This document shows, piece after piece, positions 6,933 to 14,374 of a DNA stretch of 23,808 nucleotides. The stretch's first letter is position 1; the number at the start of each line of letters is the position of its first letter. The position numbers and the translations under genes are program-made. The DNA is from JBBKWH01 sp037968855. GTDB lineage: Bacteria > Pseudomonadota > Gammaproteobacteria > Pseudomonadales > Moraxellaceae. The stretch lies in contig JBBKWH010000056.1 in the NCBI GenBank assembly GCA_037968855.1, positions 1 to 23,808 on the forward strand, read 5' to 3'. The notes beneath the pieces are model-generated. The model ran no database searches, had not been told where the DNA came from, and worked only from the letters and a program-made list of their open reading frames with translations.

Positions 6933-7130
6933 ATGAAAGTTAAGATGAAGTCGAAGCGTGGCGCTGCGAAACGGTTTAAAAAAACCGCTAACGGCATCAA
7001 ACGCAAACAGGCGTACAAACGCCACATTCTGACCAAGAAATCTGCCAAGCGGATTCGTCAATTGCGTCCATTGACCATGGTTGCCCACTGCGATCAGGCC
7101 GCCGTCCGTCGCATGTTGCCGTATCTGTAA
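6933..7130 (+). CDS. rpmI: 50S ribosomal protein bL35
   Basis: bL35 is a small basic protein of the large ribosomal subunit. The product has 65 residues, the same as E. coli, with the family signature RGAAKRFKKT near the N-terminus and RHILTKKSAKR in the middle. An in-frame ATG lies 24 codons upstream (6861), but that extension runs through the leader structure and is unlike bL35; the start at 6933 has AAAGAGG ahead of it. rplT follows 11 bp later. The two are probably one transcript from the promoter at about 6834, possibly with L20-mediated feedback. Confidence 0.96.
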   Translation: MKVKMKSKRGAAKRFKKTANGIKRKQAYKRHILTKKSAKRIRQLRPLTMVAHCDQAAVRRMLPYL

Positions 7131-7141
7131 GGAGAGACTAA

Positions 7142-7501
7142 ATGGCTCGAGTTAAGCGTGGTGTTGTAGCACACCGTCGTCACAAAAAAGTTATGGCCCG
7201 TGCAAAGGGTTACTATGGTGCACGTTCACGTGTTTACCGTGTAGCCGTCCAAGCGGTCATGAAAGCCGGTCAATATGCATACCGTGACCGTCGTCAGAAA
7301 AAACGTCAATTCCGCGCATTGTGGATTGCACGTATCAACGCGGGTGCGCGTCAGAATGGTTTGTCATACAGCCGTATGATCAACGGTCTGAAAAAAGCAC
7401 AAGTTGCACTCGACCGTCGTGTATTGGCTAACATCGCCATGCATGATTCGGTTGCATTTGCTGCACTGGCCGAAAAAGCCAAGGCTGCATTGGCTGCGTA
7501 A
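7142..7501 (+). CDS. rplT: 50S ribosomal protein bL20
   Basis: bL20 is needed for early assembly of the 50S subunit and, in E. coli, represses the rpmI-rplT operon. The 119-residue protein is of normal length, with the conserved basic N-terminus MARVKRGV and the RRQKKRQFRALWI and YSRMINGL motifs. GGAG lies 8 nt before the ATG. It ends the operon, with a terminator immediately downstream. Confidence 0.98.
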   Translation: MARVKRGVVAHRRHKKVMARAKGYYGARSRVYRVAVQAVMKAGQYAYRDRRQKKRQFRALWIARINAGARQNGLSYSRMINGLKKAQVALDRRVLANIAMHDSVAFAALAEKAKAALAA

Positions 7502-7517
7502 GCGCCAAGCAACATAA

Positions 7518-7544
7518 AAAAACCACCGCAAGGTGGTTTTTTTT
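7518..7544 (+). terminator. Terminator of rpmI-rplT
   Basis: AAAACCACC (7519-7527) pairs with GGTGGTTTT (7532-7540) across a GCAA tetraloop and is followed by an eight-base T-run to 7544. This is a textbook intrinsic terminator, 17 bp past the rplT stop. Confidence 0.95.
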
Positions 7545-7627
7545 ATGCGCAGTCGTTGGCAAAAAAATGGTATATCTGATCTAGCGGCAAGCAATAAACA
7601 ATCAATCAACACGGACGGATGATTGCG

Positions 7628-8086
7628 ATGAAAACACAGGATGTTGGGTTAGGCGTATTACTACTCTTATTGTCACCGATGGCCTCGGCCGCTGTGTATA
7701 AATGCACACAGGCCAATGGATCGGTCAGTTTTCAGTCTTTTGTCTGTCCAGTCGATGCACAATCCTCGACCATGAAGCATGCCAAGCCAAGTGCAACAAC
7801 AACGCCCCCTCAAGACACCATGGGCCAGTTAAGATCTCAGGTCGCAGCGCTTGATAAATCGCAACAACAAAAAACCGAAGCAGCCCACAAAGCCCAGCAA
7901 GACCATCTCAAAGCACTTGAGCAACAACGTCGTTGCGCACAAGCCAAGCAACAGCAAGGCGTGGTGAATTCTGGTCGTCCGATTTATCATCTCGATGAAA
8001 AAGGCCAGCGCCAATATGTGGACGATAGCCAGCGTGACGCCACCGCAACCAAGGTGCAGCAGCAAGCCAATACCGACTGCAAATAA
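7628..8086 (+). CDS. Exported DUF4124-type protein
   Basis: This is a 152-residue protein of unknown function. It begins with a signal peptide (MKTQDVG, then a Leu-rich core, probable cleavage after ASA). The mature start AVYKCTQANG...FVCP is typical of the DUF4124 domain. A Gln/Lys/Ala-rich, probably coiled-coil stretch follows (about 60-108). The C-terminus has an RRC...IYHLDEKGQRQYVDD...C arrangement, also seen in this kind of periplasmic protein. An ATG three codons upstream (7619) is possible, but the ribosome-binding-like GGA sits too close to it, whereas 7628 has suitable spacing. It stands alone between the rplT terminator and a convergent DUF2167 gene. Periplasmic location is inferred. 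Confidence 0.8.
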   Translation: MKTQDVGLGVLLLLLSPMASAAVYKCTQANGSVSFQSFVCPVDAQSSTMKHAKPSATTTPPQDTMGQLRSQVAALDKSQQQKTEAAHKAQQDHLKALEQQRRCAQAKQQQGVVNSGRPIYHLDEKGQRQYVDDSQRDATATKVQQQANTDCK

Positions 8087-8125
8087 ACCGCACAACCACA
8101 TAGACGGCGTGATGTCGCCTGACTC

Positions 8126-8153
8126 CAAACAACCACCAGATGATGGTTGTTTG
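8126..8153. terminator. Hairpin between convergent genes (possible terminator)
   Basis: CAAACAACCA (8126-8135) pairs perfectly with TGGTTGTTTG (8144-8153) over an 8-nt loop. It lies between the DUF4124 gene and the oppositely oriented DUF2167 gene, where a shared terminator is expected. Neither side has a proper U-tract, so it may work with Rho or serve as an RNA 3' end. Confidence 0.4.
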
Positions 8154-8183
8154 TGTGATGCAATGAGGTTTAATGAGAAAAAT

Positions 8184-9128
8184 TTAGGATTTACCGCCAA
8201 AGAACTTGCGAATACCTGCGCCACCAGCGATCAACGCAATCACAATAACTTTAAAAAACTTGGCAAAGAACGCCGCAATAATCGCCATCAGCCCTAGTTT
8301 TTTGGCTGCAAGACCACCGCCGACTAAGGCTGCAATGCCGTAAGCAGCCATTTGGTCAGTGTCTGGATTAAAGTCGCTATAGCGTTGTCCATCGACATAA
8401 TGTAGTTGGCCAAGCAAGGTTTTGGCTGTGGGTTTTAGCGATTCGACCGTGCGTTGATCCGTGATCATGTTCATCGAAAAATAACCTTCTCGACCCAACG
8501 CATAGGTGTTGTAGTTGACCAAATCTTGCGGGCCACTTGGTGTGCCTTGATCATGTGCGGCCAGCGACCAAATCAAGCGTTGTTGCGCTGCATCATAGGT
8601 AGGTTTTTCGATCCAGCCGGAGACTTCTAAGGCCGGAAAGCCACGTGATGTACGGGCTTCATTGCTGTGTTCGACACCAGATTTAATGCTGCTGAGCATA
8701 CCGTCAGCATCCCAATCTTTGGCTTCTTCGTCATCAATATGGCCTTCGTTGTTGTAACTAATCACCATCAGCCAATCTTGATTTTCATCTTGGGGAATCA
8801 GTAGTCCTTCAACACTATTGTCTTCTGGATTACCCATGGCTTCTAAATATTGACGTGCCGCCAGCGCAGGTACAAACAAGTAGCCCGCAGGCACTGTAAG
8901 CTGTGCTTTACTCAGCAGGTCAGCCGTGGCAGGGCCAATGACTTTGGTTCGGTTGATTTCCATGCCTGCATTACGCATTTCGTTTTGGGCGAGTGCATCA
9001 TTGTTTGGGCTGTGATTGGCAGTGTCGGCTTGACTTGCTGGCGTCGGTAAGTCCTCGCTTGCATAAACCAGAGGAAGAGTGGTGAGGGTCATACTGCTGA
9101 TGAGTAGCCATCGCGCGAGAGAGGTCAT
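8184..9128 (-). CDS. DUF2167 membrane protein
   Basis: The 314-residue product has a signal peptide (MTSLARWLL...VYA, cleavage near 23) and an acidic, Asn-rich linker. A long extracytoplasmic domain follows with the conserved DUF2167 pattern GYLFVP, AARQYLEAMGNP, GLLIP, VISYNNEGHIDDEEAKDWDAD and SGWIEKPTYD. The C-terminus has two hydrophobic segments (about 265-310) ending in KFFGGKS. Its function is unknown. An ATG four codons upstream (9140) is also in frame; I prefer 9128 because a GGA lies about 7 nt before it and the signal peptide then lacks the Glu of the extension. It is monocistronic, convergent with DUF4124 and divergent from the NADAR gene. The family assignment comes from recall of the motif pattern. 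Confidence 0.8.
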   Translation of the reverse strand: MTSLARWLLISSMTLTTLPLVYASEDLPTPASQADTANHSPNNDALAQNEMRNAGMEINRTKVIGPATADLLSKAQLTVPAGYLFVPALAARQYLEAMGNPEDNSVEGLLIPQDENQDWLMVISYNNEGHIDDEEAKDWDADGMLSSIKSGVEHSNEARTSRGFPALEVSGWIEKPTYDAAQQRLIWSLAAHDQGTPSGPQDLVNYNTYALGREGYFSMNMITDQRTVESLKPTAKTLLGQLHYVDGQRYSDFNPDTDQMAAYGIAALVGGGLAAKKLGLMAIIAAFFAKFFKVIVIALIAGGAGIRKFFGGKS

Positions 9129-9281
9129 GAGTTGTTCCATTTTAAAAAAGAGTTGGTTGTTTAAAGCCGATATTTGCTGTCTGGCCTTATGTTGAAAATT
9201 GTAGCAAGTCTATCGTTGCGTTTTCATAAATCTGATAGAAGTAAGGTTAATTTGTATGGGTTTGATCGCAAGGAGAGCAAC

Positions 9282-9890
9282 ATGTCTGACCGACAATGGT
9301 TAACAGACTTACAATTACAAGCCCAAACAGAATCCTTATCTTATCTGTTGTTTTGGGGGCATCAGCATCGTGTGGGGCAGCCCATCAGTAAAAGCTGTTT
9401 AAGCCAATGGTATGACGCGCCTTTTGTGATGGATGGTGTGCGCTATGCGACCGCTGAGCATTGGATGATGGTGGCCAAAGCACGTTTGTTTGATCCGATT
9501 TGGGAGGCGCAAATCTTGGCCCATCCCGATCCAGCGATTGCCAAAGCTTTTGGCCGAAAAATTGATCACTTTGATGAAAAGGTTTGGCAACAGCAGCGTT
9601 TTGAGCTGGTGGTTGAGGGCAATCTGGTCAAGTTTTCGCAGCATCCGCAGTTACAGGATTTTTTGCTGGCGACGGCTGGTCATGTGTTGGTCGAGGCTGC
9701 GCCCAATGATCGTATTTGGGGGATTGGCTTGGCTGCGGATGATTCGCGCGCCAGACAACCTGAGGCGTGGCTAGGGCTGAATTTGCTTGGTTTTGCGTTA
9801 ATGGCCGTTCGTGAGCAACTGGCTATGGCATCATCGCCATCAATGTATCGCTCAAGCGCTAGTCAAACGCCGAGCAACAGTAACGCTTAA
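9282..9890 (+). CDS. NADAR-domain protein (YbiA-like N-glycosidase)
   Basis: NADAR proteins are N-glycosidases: E. coli YbiA hydrolyses a riboflavin-pathway intermediate, and some homologues remove ADP-ribose from guanine in DNA. The 202-residue protein shows the family blocks in order: LFWGH (23-27), LSQWYDAPF (40-48), YATAEHWMMVAKA (55-67), FSQHP with a following LQDFL, VEAAPNDRIWGIGL (137-150) and WLGLNLLG (163-170). The AAGGAG 6 nt before 9282 decides this start over upstream ATGs from 9174. The last 20 residues are Ser-rich and non-conserved. It lies 82 bp before pheS with no clear terminator between, so read-through into pheS is possible. No DarT-like toxin gene is nearby, which favours a metabolite-repair role; that is inference. 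Confidence 0.82.
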   Translation: MSDRQWLTDLQLQAQTESLSYLLFWGHQHRVGQPISKSCLSQWYDAPFVMDGVRYATAEHWMMVAKARLFDPIWEAQILAHPDPAIAKAFGRKIDHFDEKVWQQQRFELVVEGNLVKFSQHPQLQDFLLATAGHVLVEAAPNDRIWGIGLAADDSRARQPEAWLGLNLLGFALMAVREQLAMASSPSMYRSSASQTPSNSNA

Positions 9891-9972
9891 GCCTGAATTT
9901 ACGCTAGAATTTGCGACCTCGTGTCATGAATCCCGACCCGATGGTTGGCCGACCCCCAAGAGAAATAGACCC

Positions 9973-10953
9973 ATGTCGCTTGATGTCCTGACTTCCGATG
10001 CATTGGCCGCGATTGCCGCCGCCGATGACCTTGCCGCGCTTGATCAGGTTCGAGTGCAGTTTACTGGCAAAAAAAGCCAATTGGTCGAGTTTTCCAAAAG
10101 CATGGGCAAGCTTGATCCCGATGCTCGCAAAACCCAAGGTGCCGCATTGCATCAGGTACGCGAAGCGATCAACGGTGCATTAAACGCTCGCCAAACCGAG
10201 TTGCAACAAGCCGCCTTAAATGCGCAGTTGTCAGCCGAGACCATTGATATTAGCTTGCCAGCGCGTGGTCAGGCGATTGGCAGTGTTCATCCGGTTACGC
10301 AGGTAATGGAACGGATTAGCGGATTTTTTACCCGTGCCGGTTTTAATGTCGAGCGTGGGCCAGAAGTTGAAGATGATTATCACAACTTTGAGGCACTGAA
10401 TATTCCAAGTCATCATCCTGCACGGGCGATGCACGATACCTTCTATTTTGATGCCCATCATTTGCTACGCACCCATACCAGCTCGGTGCAAATTCGCACC
10501 ATGGAAAGCCAAGATTTGCCAATCCGGATCATTTGCCCCGGTCGCGTCTATCGCTGTGATTCAGACCAAACCCACTCACCAATGTTTCATCAGGTCGAAG
10601 GCTTGGTGATTGCTAAAGACGCCAGTTTTGCTGAGCTTAAAGGCTTGATCGTGCAGTTCTTAAATGTGTTTTTTGAAAAAGAACTGACGGTGCGCTTTCG
10701 TCCATCATACTTTCCATTTACCGAGCCATCTGCCGAAGTGGACATTATGGATGAGCGTGGCCGCTGGCTTGAGGTACTCGGCTGCGGCATGGTGCATCCG
10801 AATGTTTTGAGCAGTTGTGGCATTGATCCAAATGAATACAAGGGTTTTGCCTTTGGCTTGGGGGTAGAGCGTTTTGCGATGTTGCGTTATGACGTGAACG
10901 ACCTTCGCTTGTTCTTCCAAAACGACGTGCGCTTTTTGCAGCAGTTCGCCTAA
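9973..10953 (+). CDS. pheS: Phenylalanine--tRNA ligase alpha subunit
   Basis: PheS is the catalytic subunit of the alpha2beta2 PheRS. The 326-residue product is nearly the same length as E. coli PheS (327). It has the N-terminal coiled coil for tRNA binding, then class II motifs: the THTSSVQIRTM region, GRVYRCDSDQTHSPMFHQVEG (motif 2), FPFTEPSAEVD, GCGMVHPNVL and GLGVERFAMLRY (motif 3). The open frame extends upstream to 9811, inside the NADAR gene, but ATG 9973 (MSLDVL) matches the family and follows AAGAGA. No Phe-rich leader peptide like E. coli pheM was found. pheT follows after 35 bp. Confidence 0.97.
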   Translation: MSLDVLTSDALAAIAAADDLAALDQVRVQFTGKKSQLVEFSKSMGKLDPDARKTQGAALHQVREAINGALNARQTELQQAALNAQLSAETIDISLPARGQAIGSVHPVTQVMERISGFFTRAGFNVERGPEVEDDYHNFEALNIPSHHPARAMHDTFYFDAHHLLRTHTSSVQIRTMESQDLPIRIICPGRVYRCDSDQTHSPMFHQVEGLVIAKDASFAELKGLIVQFLNVFFEKELTVRFRPSYFPFTEPSAEVDIMDERGRWLEVLGCGMVHPNVLSSCGIDPNEYKGFAFGLGVERFAMLRYDVNDLRLFFQNDVRFLQQFA

Positions 10954-10988
10954 GCCGCTGTACCCTGATTGATGGATAGGAATGTGTA

Positions 10989-13364
10989 ATGAAAATTAGT
11001 GAACAATGGCTGCGTGCGTGGGTCAATCCAGCGGTCGATAGTGATGCATTGGCGCATCAACTGACCATGGCTGGCTTAGAAGTTGATGATTCATCGCCTG
11101 TTGCAATGCCTTTTAGTGGGGTCGTGATTGGTGAGGTGTTGACAGTTGAGCAGCATCCCGATGCCGATCGCTTGCGTGTCACCACGGTCAATGTTGGTGC
11201 CGCAGAACCGCTACAAATCGTCTGTGGTGCGCCCAATGTGGCCGTCGGTGTCCGTGTGCCCGTTGCGACAGTTGGTGCGGTATTGCCTAAAGACTTTAAA
11301 ATTAAAAAAGGCAAGCTGCGCGGGGTTGAGTCCAACGGCATGTTGTGTGGTGCATCAGAAATCGACCTTGAAGACAGTGTTGATGGCCTGTTGATTTTGC
11401 CGAGTGATGCACCGATTGGACAAAATATCCGTGATTATCTGTCATTAGATGATCGCATCATTGAGCTTGGCATTACGCCTAATCGTGGCGATTGCTTTAG
11501 CGTGCGTGGTCTGGCCCGTGAACTGGGTGTGATCAATGGCCTGCCAGTCAAGACGCCGCAGATTGAGCCGGTTGCCGTCACCATTGCTGATCAGTTAGCG
11601 GTTGAGTTGCATAGCGATGGTTGCCCACGTTATGCCGGTCGGGTCATTCGTGGGATTAACCCGCAAGCCGCAACGCCCACATGGATGTCTGATGCCTTAA
11701 GCCGTTCGGGTATTCGGCTGCATAGTCTGCTGGTAGATATTACCAACTATGTGTTGCTGGAGTTGGGTCAACCGTTACATGCCTTTGATCTGGCCAAACT
11801 GACTGGCCCGTTGTCGGTGCGGGTCTCTACGGGTGACAGCATTGCGTTGCTGAATGAGCAAAGCATCAGCACTGATCAAGATACCTTATTGATCTGTGAT
11901 GCCAATGGTCCAGTCGCCATGGCCGGTGTGATGGGTGGTTTAGCCAGTAGTGTCAGCGATAGCACCCGCGATATCTTTTTAGAAAGTGCTTTTTTTGCGC
12001 CGTTGGCCTTGGCGGGTCGTGCGCGTCGTTATGGCCTACATACCGATGCCTCTCTGCGTTTTGAGCGTGGGGTAGATTTTGAGTTGCCATTGTTGGCACT
12101 TGAACGTGCGTCGGCATTGATCCTTGAATTGGCCGGTGGGCAAGCAGGGCCTGTAACCTTGGTTGAGCGTGCAGATTCCTTGCCAACGCGTCTAGCCATT
12201 GCGCTCACGCTAGGTCAAACCCGTCGCTTGTTAGGCTTTGATGTGGCTGCTGAGTTTGTGGTCGATACCTTGACTCGTCTGGGTTGTACGGTCGAAGGCT
12301 CGCCGGATCTGTGGCAAGTGATAGCGCCAAGTTATCGCTTTGACCTGAGTATTGCGCCTGACTTGATCGAAGAAGTCGCGCGGATCCATGGTTATGACAA
12401 TATCCCGTTTACTTTACCGACCTTGGATCTGGTGCTACACCCTCAGCAAGATCGTTTAAGCGTGCAAGCATTGCGTCAAACCTTGGTGACGCTGGGCTAT
12501 CAAGAAGCGATAAGCTTTAGCTTTAGCGATGCAAAGTTAGAGCAGCAGTTAAATCCTGCGGTTAAGCCATTGATGCTGGCCAATCCCATTTCTAGCGAGT
12601 TGGCCGCCATGCGCACCACCTTGCTGTCCTCATTGATTCCTTCAGTTCAGCACAATATTAACCGTCAGCAACCGCGTGTACGTTTGTTTGAAACGGGCTT
12701 GCGCTTTGTACCTGCGGCTGATGGCGCGATTCAAGGACTGCAACAGATTGCAACACTGGCTATGATCGCGACAGGTAGCCACTTGCCAGAACAATGGCAT
12801 GGCAAAGAAGCGTCTATGGATTTTTATGATCTGCGTGCTGAGGTTCAGGCCATTTTGGATGCTGGACAGGTCTCGGCAATCCTGCAACGTTCTACCCGCG
12901 TATGGTTGCATCCAGGTCAAAGTGCTGAGTTGATGGTTGCTGGTCAAAGCATTGGTTATTTGGGGCGTTTACATCCTGCACTTGAAAAGCAACTAGATCT
13001 GAACGAGACCTTTGTTGCCGAATTGGATATGGATGCATTGATGTTGCCGTATGTATCGAATTTTACACAATTATCACGCTTTCCTAGTGTACGGCGCGAT
13101 ATTGCGATTTTGATCAGTGATACCATTGCCCTAGATCAGATACAGGCAACCATTCAACATGTAGCCGGTGAGTTGCTCATTGGAAACTGGTTGTTTGATG
13201 TATATGCAGGACAGGGTATCGAATCTGGCAAGCGTTCGTTGGCTTTTGCCGTGCTGTGGCAACACCCAGAACGTACGTTAGAAGATGCTGAGATTAAAGA
13301 TGGGATGCAGCGCATCATCGATGCATTGGCCCAGAACTATGACGCAATATTGAGGGCATCATGA
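10989..13364 (+). CDS. pheT: Phenylalanine--tRNA ligase beta subunit
   Basis: PheT provides tRNA binding and editing in PheRS. The 791-residue protein is close to E. coli PheT (795). Visible domains are the EMAP-like tRNA-binding domain (about 39-150, with VEQHPDADRLRV and IVCGAPNV), the B3/B4 editing domain, including DITNYVLLELGQPLHAFD (about 255), the B5 domain (about 400-475), the catalytic-like core, and the C-terminal ferredoxin-fold anticodon-binding domain with FPSVRRDIAI (about 697). AGGA lies upstream of the ATG. The stop overlaps the ihfA start in ATGA, as expected for translational coupling. Confidence 0.97.
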   Translation: MKISEQWLRAWVNPAVDSDALAHQLTMAGLEVDDSSPVAMPFSGVVIGEVLTVEQHPDADRLRVTTVNVGAAEPLQIVCGAPNVAVGVRVPVATVGAVLPKDFKIKKGKLRGVESNGMLCGASEIDLEDSVDGLLILPSDAPIGQNIRDYLSLDDRIIELGITPNRGDCFSVRGLARELGVINGLPVKTPQIEPVAVTIADQLAVELHSDGCPRYAGRVIRGINPQAATPTWMSDALSRSGIRLHSLLVDITNYVLLELGQPLHAFDLAKLTGPLSVRVSTGDSIALLNEQSISTDQDTLLICDANGPVAMAGVMGGLASSVSDSTRDIFLESAFFAPLALAGRARRYGLHTDASLRFERGVDFELPLLALERASALILELAGGQAGPVTLVERADSLPTRLAIALTLGQTRRLLGFDVAAEFVVDTLTRLGCTVEGSPDLWQVIAPSYRFDLSIAPDLIEEVARIHGYDNIPFTLPTLDLVLHPQQDRLSVQALRQTLVTLGYQEAISFSFSDAKLEQQLNPAVKPLMLANPISSELAAMRTTLLSSLIPSVQHNINRQQPRVRLFETGLRFVPAADGAIQGLQQIATLAMIATGSHLPEQWHGKEASMDFYDLRAEVQAILDAGQVSAILQRSTRVWLHPGQSAELMVAGQSIGYLGRLHPALEKQLDLNETFVAELDMDALMLPYVSNFTQLSRFPSVRRDIAILISDTIALDQIQATIQHVAGELLIGNWLFDVYAGQGIESGKRSLAFAVLWQHPERTLEDAEIKDGMQRIIDALAQNYDAILRAS

Positions 13365-13669
13365 CAGCACTGACCAAAGCCGAGATGGCAGACCACTTAA
13401 GTGAAAAAACCGGTTTAAATCGCCGTGAAGCCAAACAACTTGTCGAGCTGTTTTTTGATGAGATTAGGCAAGCTTTGGTGGCCGGTGAACAAGTCAAACT
13501 TTCAGGGTTTGGTAACTTTGAACTGCGTGATAAGCGCCAGCGTCCGGGTCGAAACCCCAAGACAGGCGAGGAAATTCCAATTAGCGCGCGCCGTGTGGTT
13601 ACCTTCCGTGCAGGGCAAAAGTTTCGGCAACGTGTCGAACTTGAGCGTCAAGATGGTAGCGATGAGTAA
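13361..13669 (+). CDS. ihfA: Integration host factor subunit alpha
   Basis: IhfA pairs with IhfB to bend DNA sharply at specific sites in recombination, replication and transcription. The 102-residue protein is of family length, with the N-terminal LTKAEMADHL helix, the KLSGFGNFELRDK signature and the beta-arm GRNPKTGEEIPI that carries the intercalating proline. Its start overlaps pheT by 4 nt, the same gene order as in E. coli. A strong terminator follows after 20 bp. Confidence 0.97.
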   Translation: MTALTKAEMADHLSEKTGLNRREAKQLVELFFDEIRQALVAGEQVKLSGFGNFELRDKRQRPGRNPKTGEEIPISARRVVTFRAGQKFRQRVELERQDGSDE

Positions 13670-13689
13670 TCACTGCGGTGATTAGAATC

Positions 13690-13724
13690 AAAAAACCCAT
13701 AGCCAAGGTCTATGGGTTTTTTTT
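13690..13724 (+). terminator. Terminator of pheST-ihfA
   Basis: A 13-bp perfect stem, AAAAAACCCATAG (13690-13702) with CTATGGGTTTTTT (13710-13722), encloses a 7-nt loop and ends in a T-run to 13724. Confidence 0.93.
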
Positions 13725-13753
13725 ATGACCGTTTGTTGAAACAAATAGGCATA

Positions 13754-13779
13754 AAAAAAGAGGCCGAAGCCTCTTTTTT
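13754..13779 (-). terminator. Terminator of the Ala-rich lipoprotein gene (bidirectional)
   Basis: AAAAAAGAGGC (13754-13764) pairs with GCCTCTTTTTT (13769-13779) across a CGAA tetraloop. It gives a U-tract on both strands but lies directly after the minus-strand lipoprotein gene. Together with the ihfA terminator it forms a double barrier between convergent genes. Confidence 0.88.
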
Positions 13780-13810
13780 CTAATTTATCGCGACCATAAG
13801 TCGCTTTAAA

Positions 13811-14170
13811 TTATTGTGCTGGAGCAGCAGCAGTATCGGCAGCAGCAGCAGCGTCAACTGGAGCAGCAGCATCAACGGCGCTAGCAGCAGCGTCGGTAGC
13901 AGCGTCAGCAGCAGCAACGGCGCTATTAGCAGCGTCGGTAGCAGCGTCAGCAGCAGTGTTGGTTGCGTCAGCAACAACACCAGTTGCGTCAGTAGCAGCA
14001 GCAGCGTCAGCAGCAGCAGCAGCATCGGTCGCAGCGCTAGCAGCTTGAGCAGCAGCGTCTTGAGCATTTGCAGCAGCGTCTTGAGCTTGTTCAGCTTCGT
14101 GCTTCTGGCAGCCTACGAATGCCAAGCTGGCAGCGATAGCAGCAGCGATAGCGATTTTTTTGAGTTGCAT
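13811..14170 (-). CDS. Ala-rich repeat lipoprotein
   Basis: The 119-residue precursor has a lipoprotein signal peptide (MQLKKIAIAAAIAAS) with the lipobox LAFVGC, giving lipidated Cys21. The mature part is overwhelmingly Ala with spaced Asp, Thr and Ser, built from imperfect repeats such as AATDAA and DAAASAVDAA, and would be mostly helical. A small envelope lipoprotein, perhaps playing a spacer role like Lpp or OprI, is conceivable, but no C-terminal lysine for peptidoglycan attachment is seen. GAGAG lies about 7 nt before the ATG. The GCN-repeat DNA leaves other frames open by chance. The lipoprotein nature is secure; the function is unknown. Confidence 0.85.
   Translation of the reverse strand: MQLKKIAIAAAIAASLAFVGCQKHEAEQAQDAAANAQDAAAQAASAATDAAAAADAAAATDATGVVADATNTAADAATDAANSAVAAADAATDAAASAVDAAAPVDAAAAADTAAAPAQ
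13826..14090. repeat. Imperfect GCN-rich tandem repeat inside the lipoprotein gene
   Basis: Units such as GCAGCAGCGTC and GTAGCAGCGTCAGCAGCAG recur at irregular spacing through the mature lipoprotein coding region. Such DNA tends to gain and lose units in frame, so the length may vary between strains. Confidence 0.6.
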
Positions 14171-14374
14171 GGCTTCACTCTCACAAAATAGAGGGTTTTA
14201 AAAAAACCAAGGGTTAATCCGTACACTTTTGCTATCCTTGCCTTTATGAAGCAGGCGCGGCAGCCGAAGGACCAGACTAAATGGCGTGGCCATCGTATCA
14301 TTGCTTTTAAGAAAAAACTACTATGTGCACAAAATATATCCTAAGTCTTAACTGTTTGAAACATATCCAGATAG

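Noticed and set aside
9890..9972. Phe-rich leader peptide (pheM-like) before pheS
   Set aside because: I searched the gap and found no short ORF with consecutive Phe codons and no attenuator hairpin with a T-run.
13780..14067. Leu-rich minus-strand ORF in the lipoprotein repeat
   Set aside because: It is a frame-shifted reading of the GCN repeats and lacks a signal peptide or ribosome binding site.
13814..14191. Ser-rich plus-strand ORF of 125 codons
   Set aside because: It is the antisense reading of the Ala-rich repeats.
14246..14344. Plus-strand basic peptide of 32 codons (MKQARQPKDQTK...)
   Set aside because: It has a plausible-looking basic composition but no ribosome binding site or conservation evidence; too weak to annotate.
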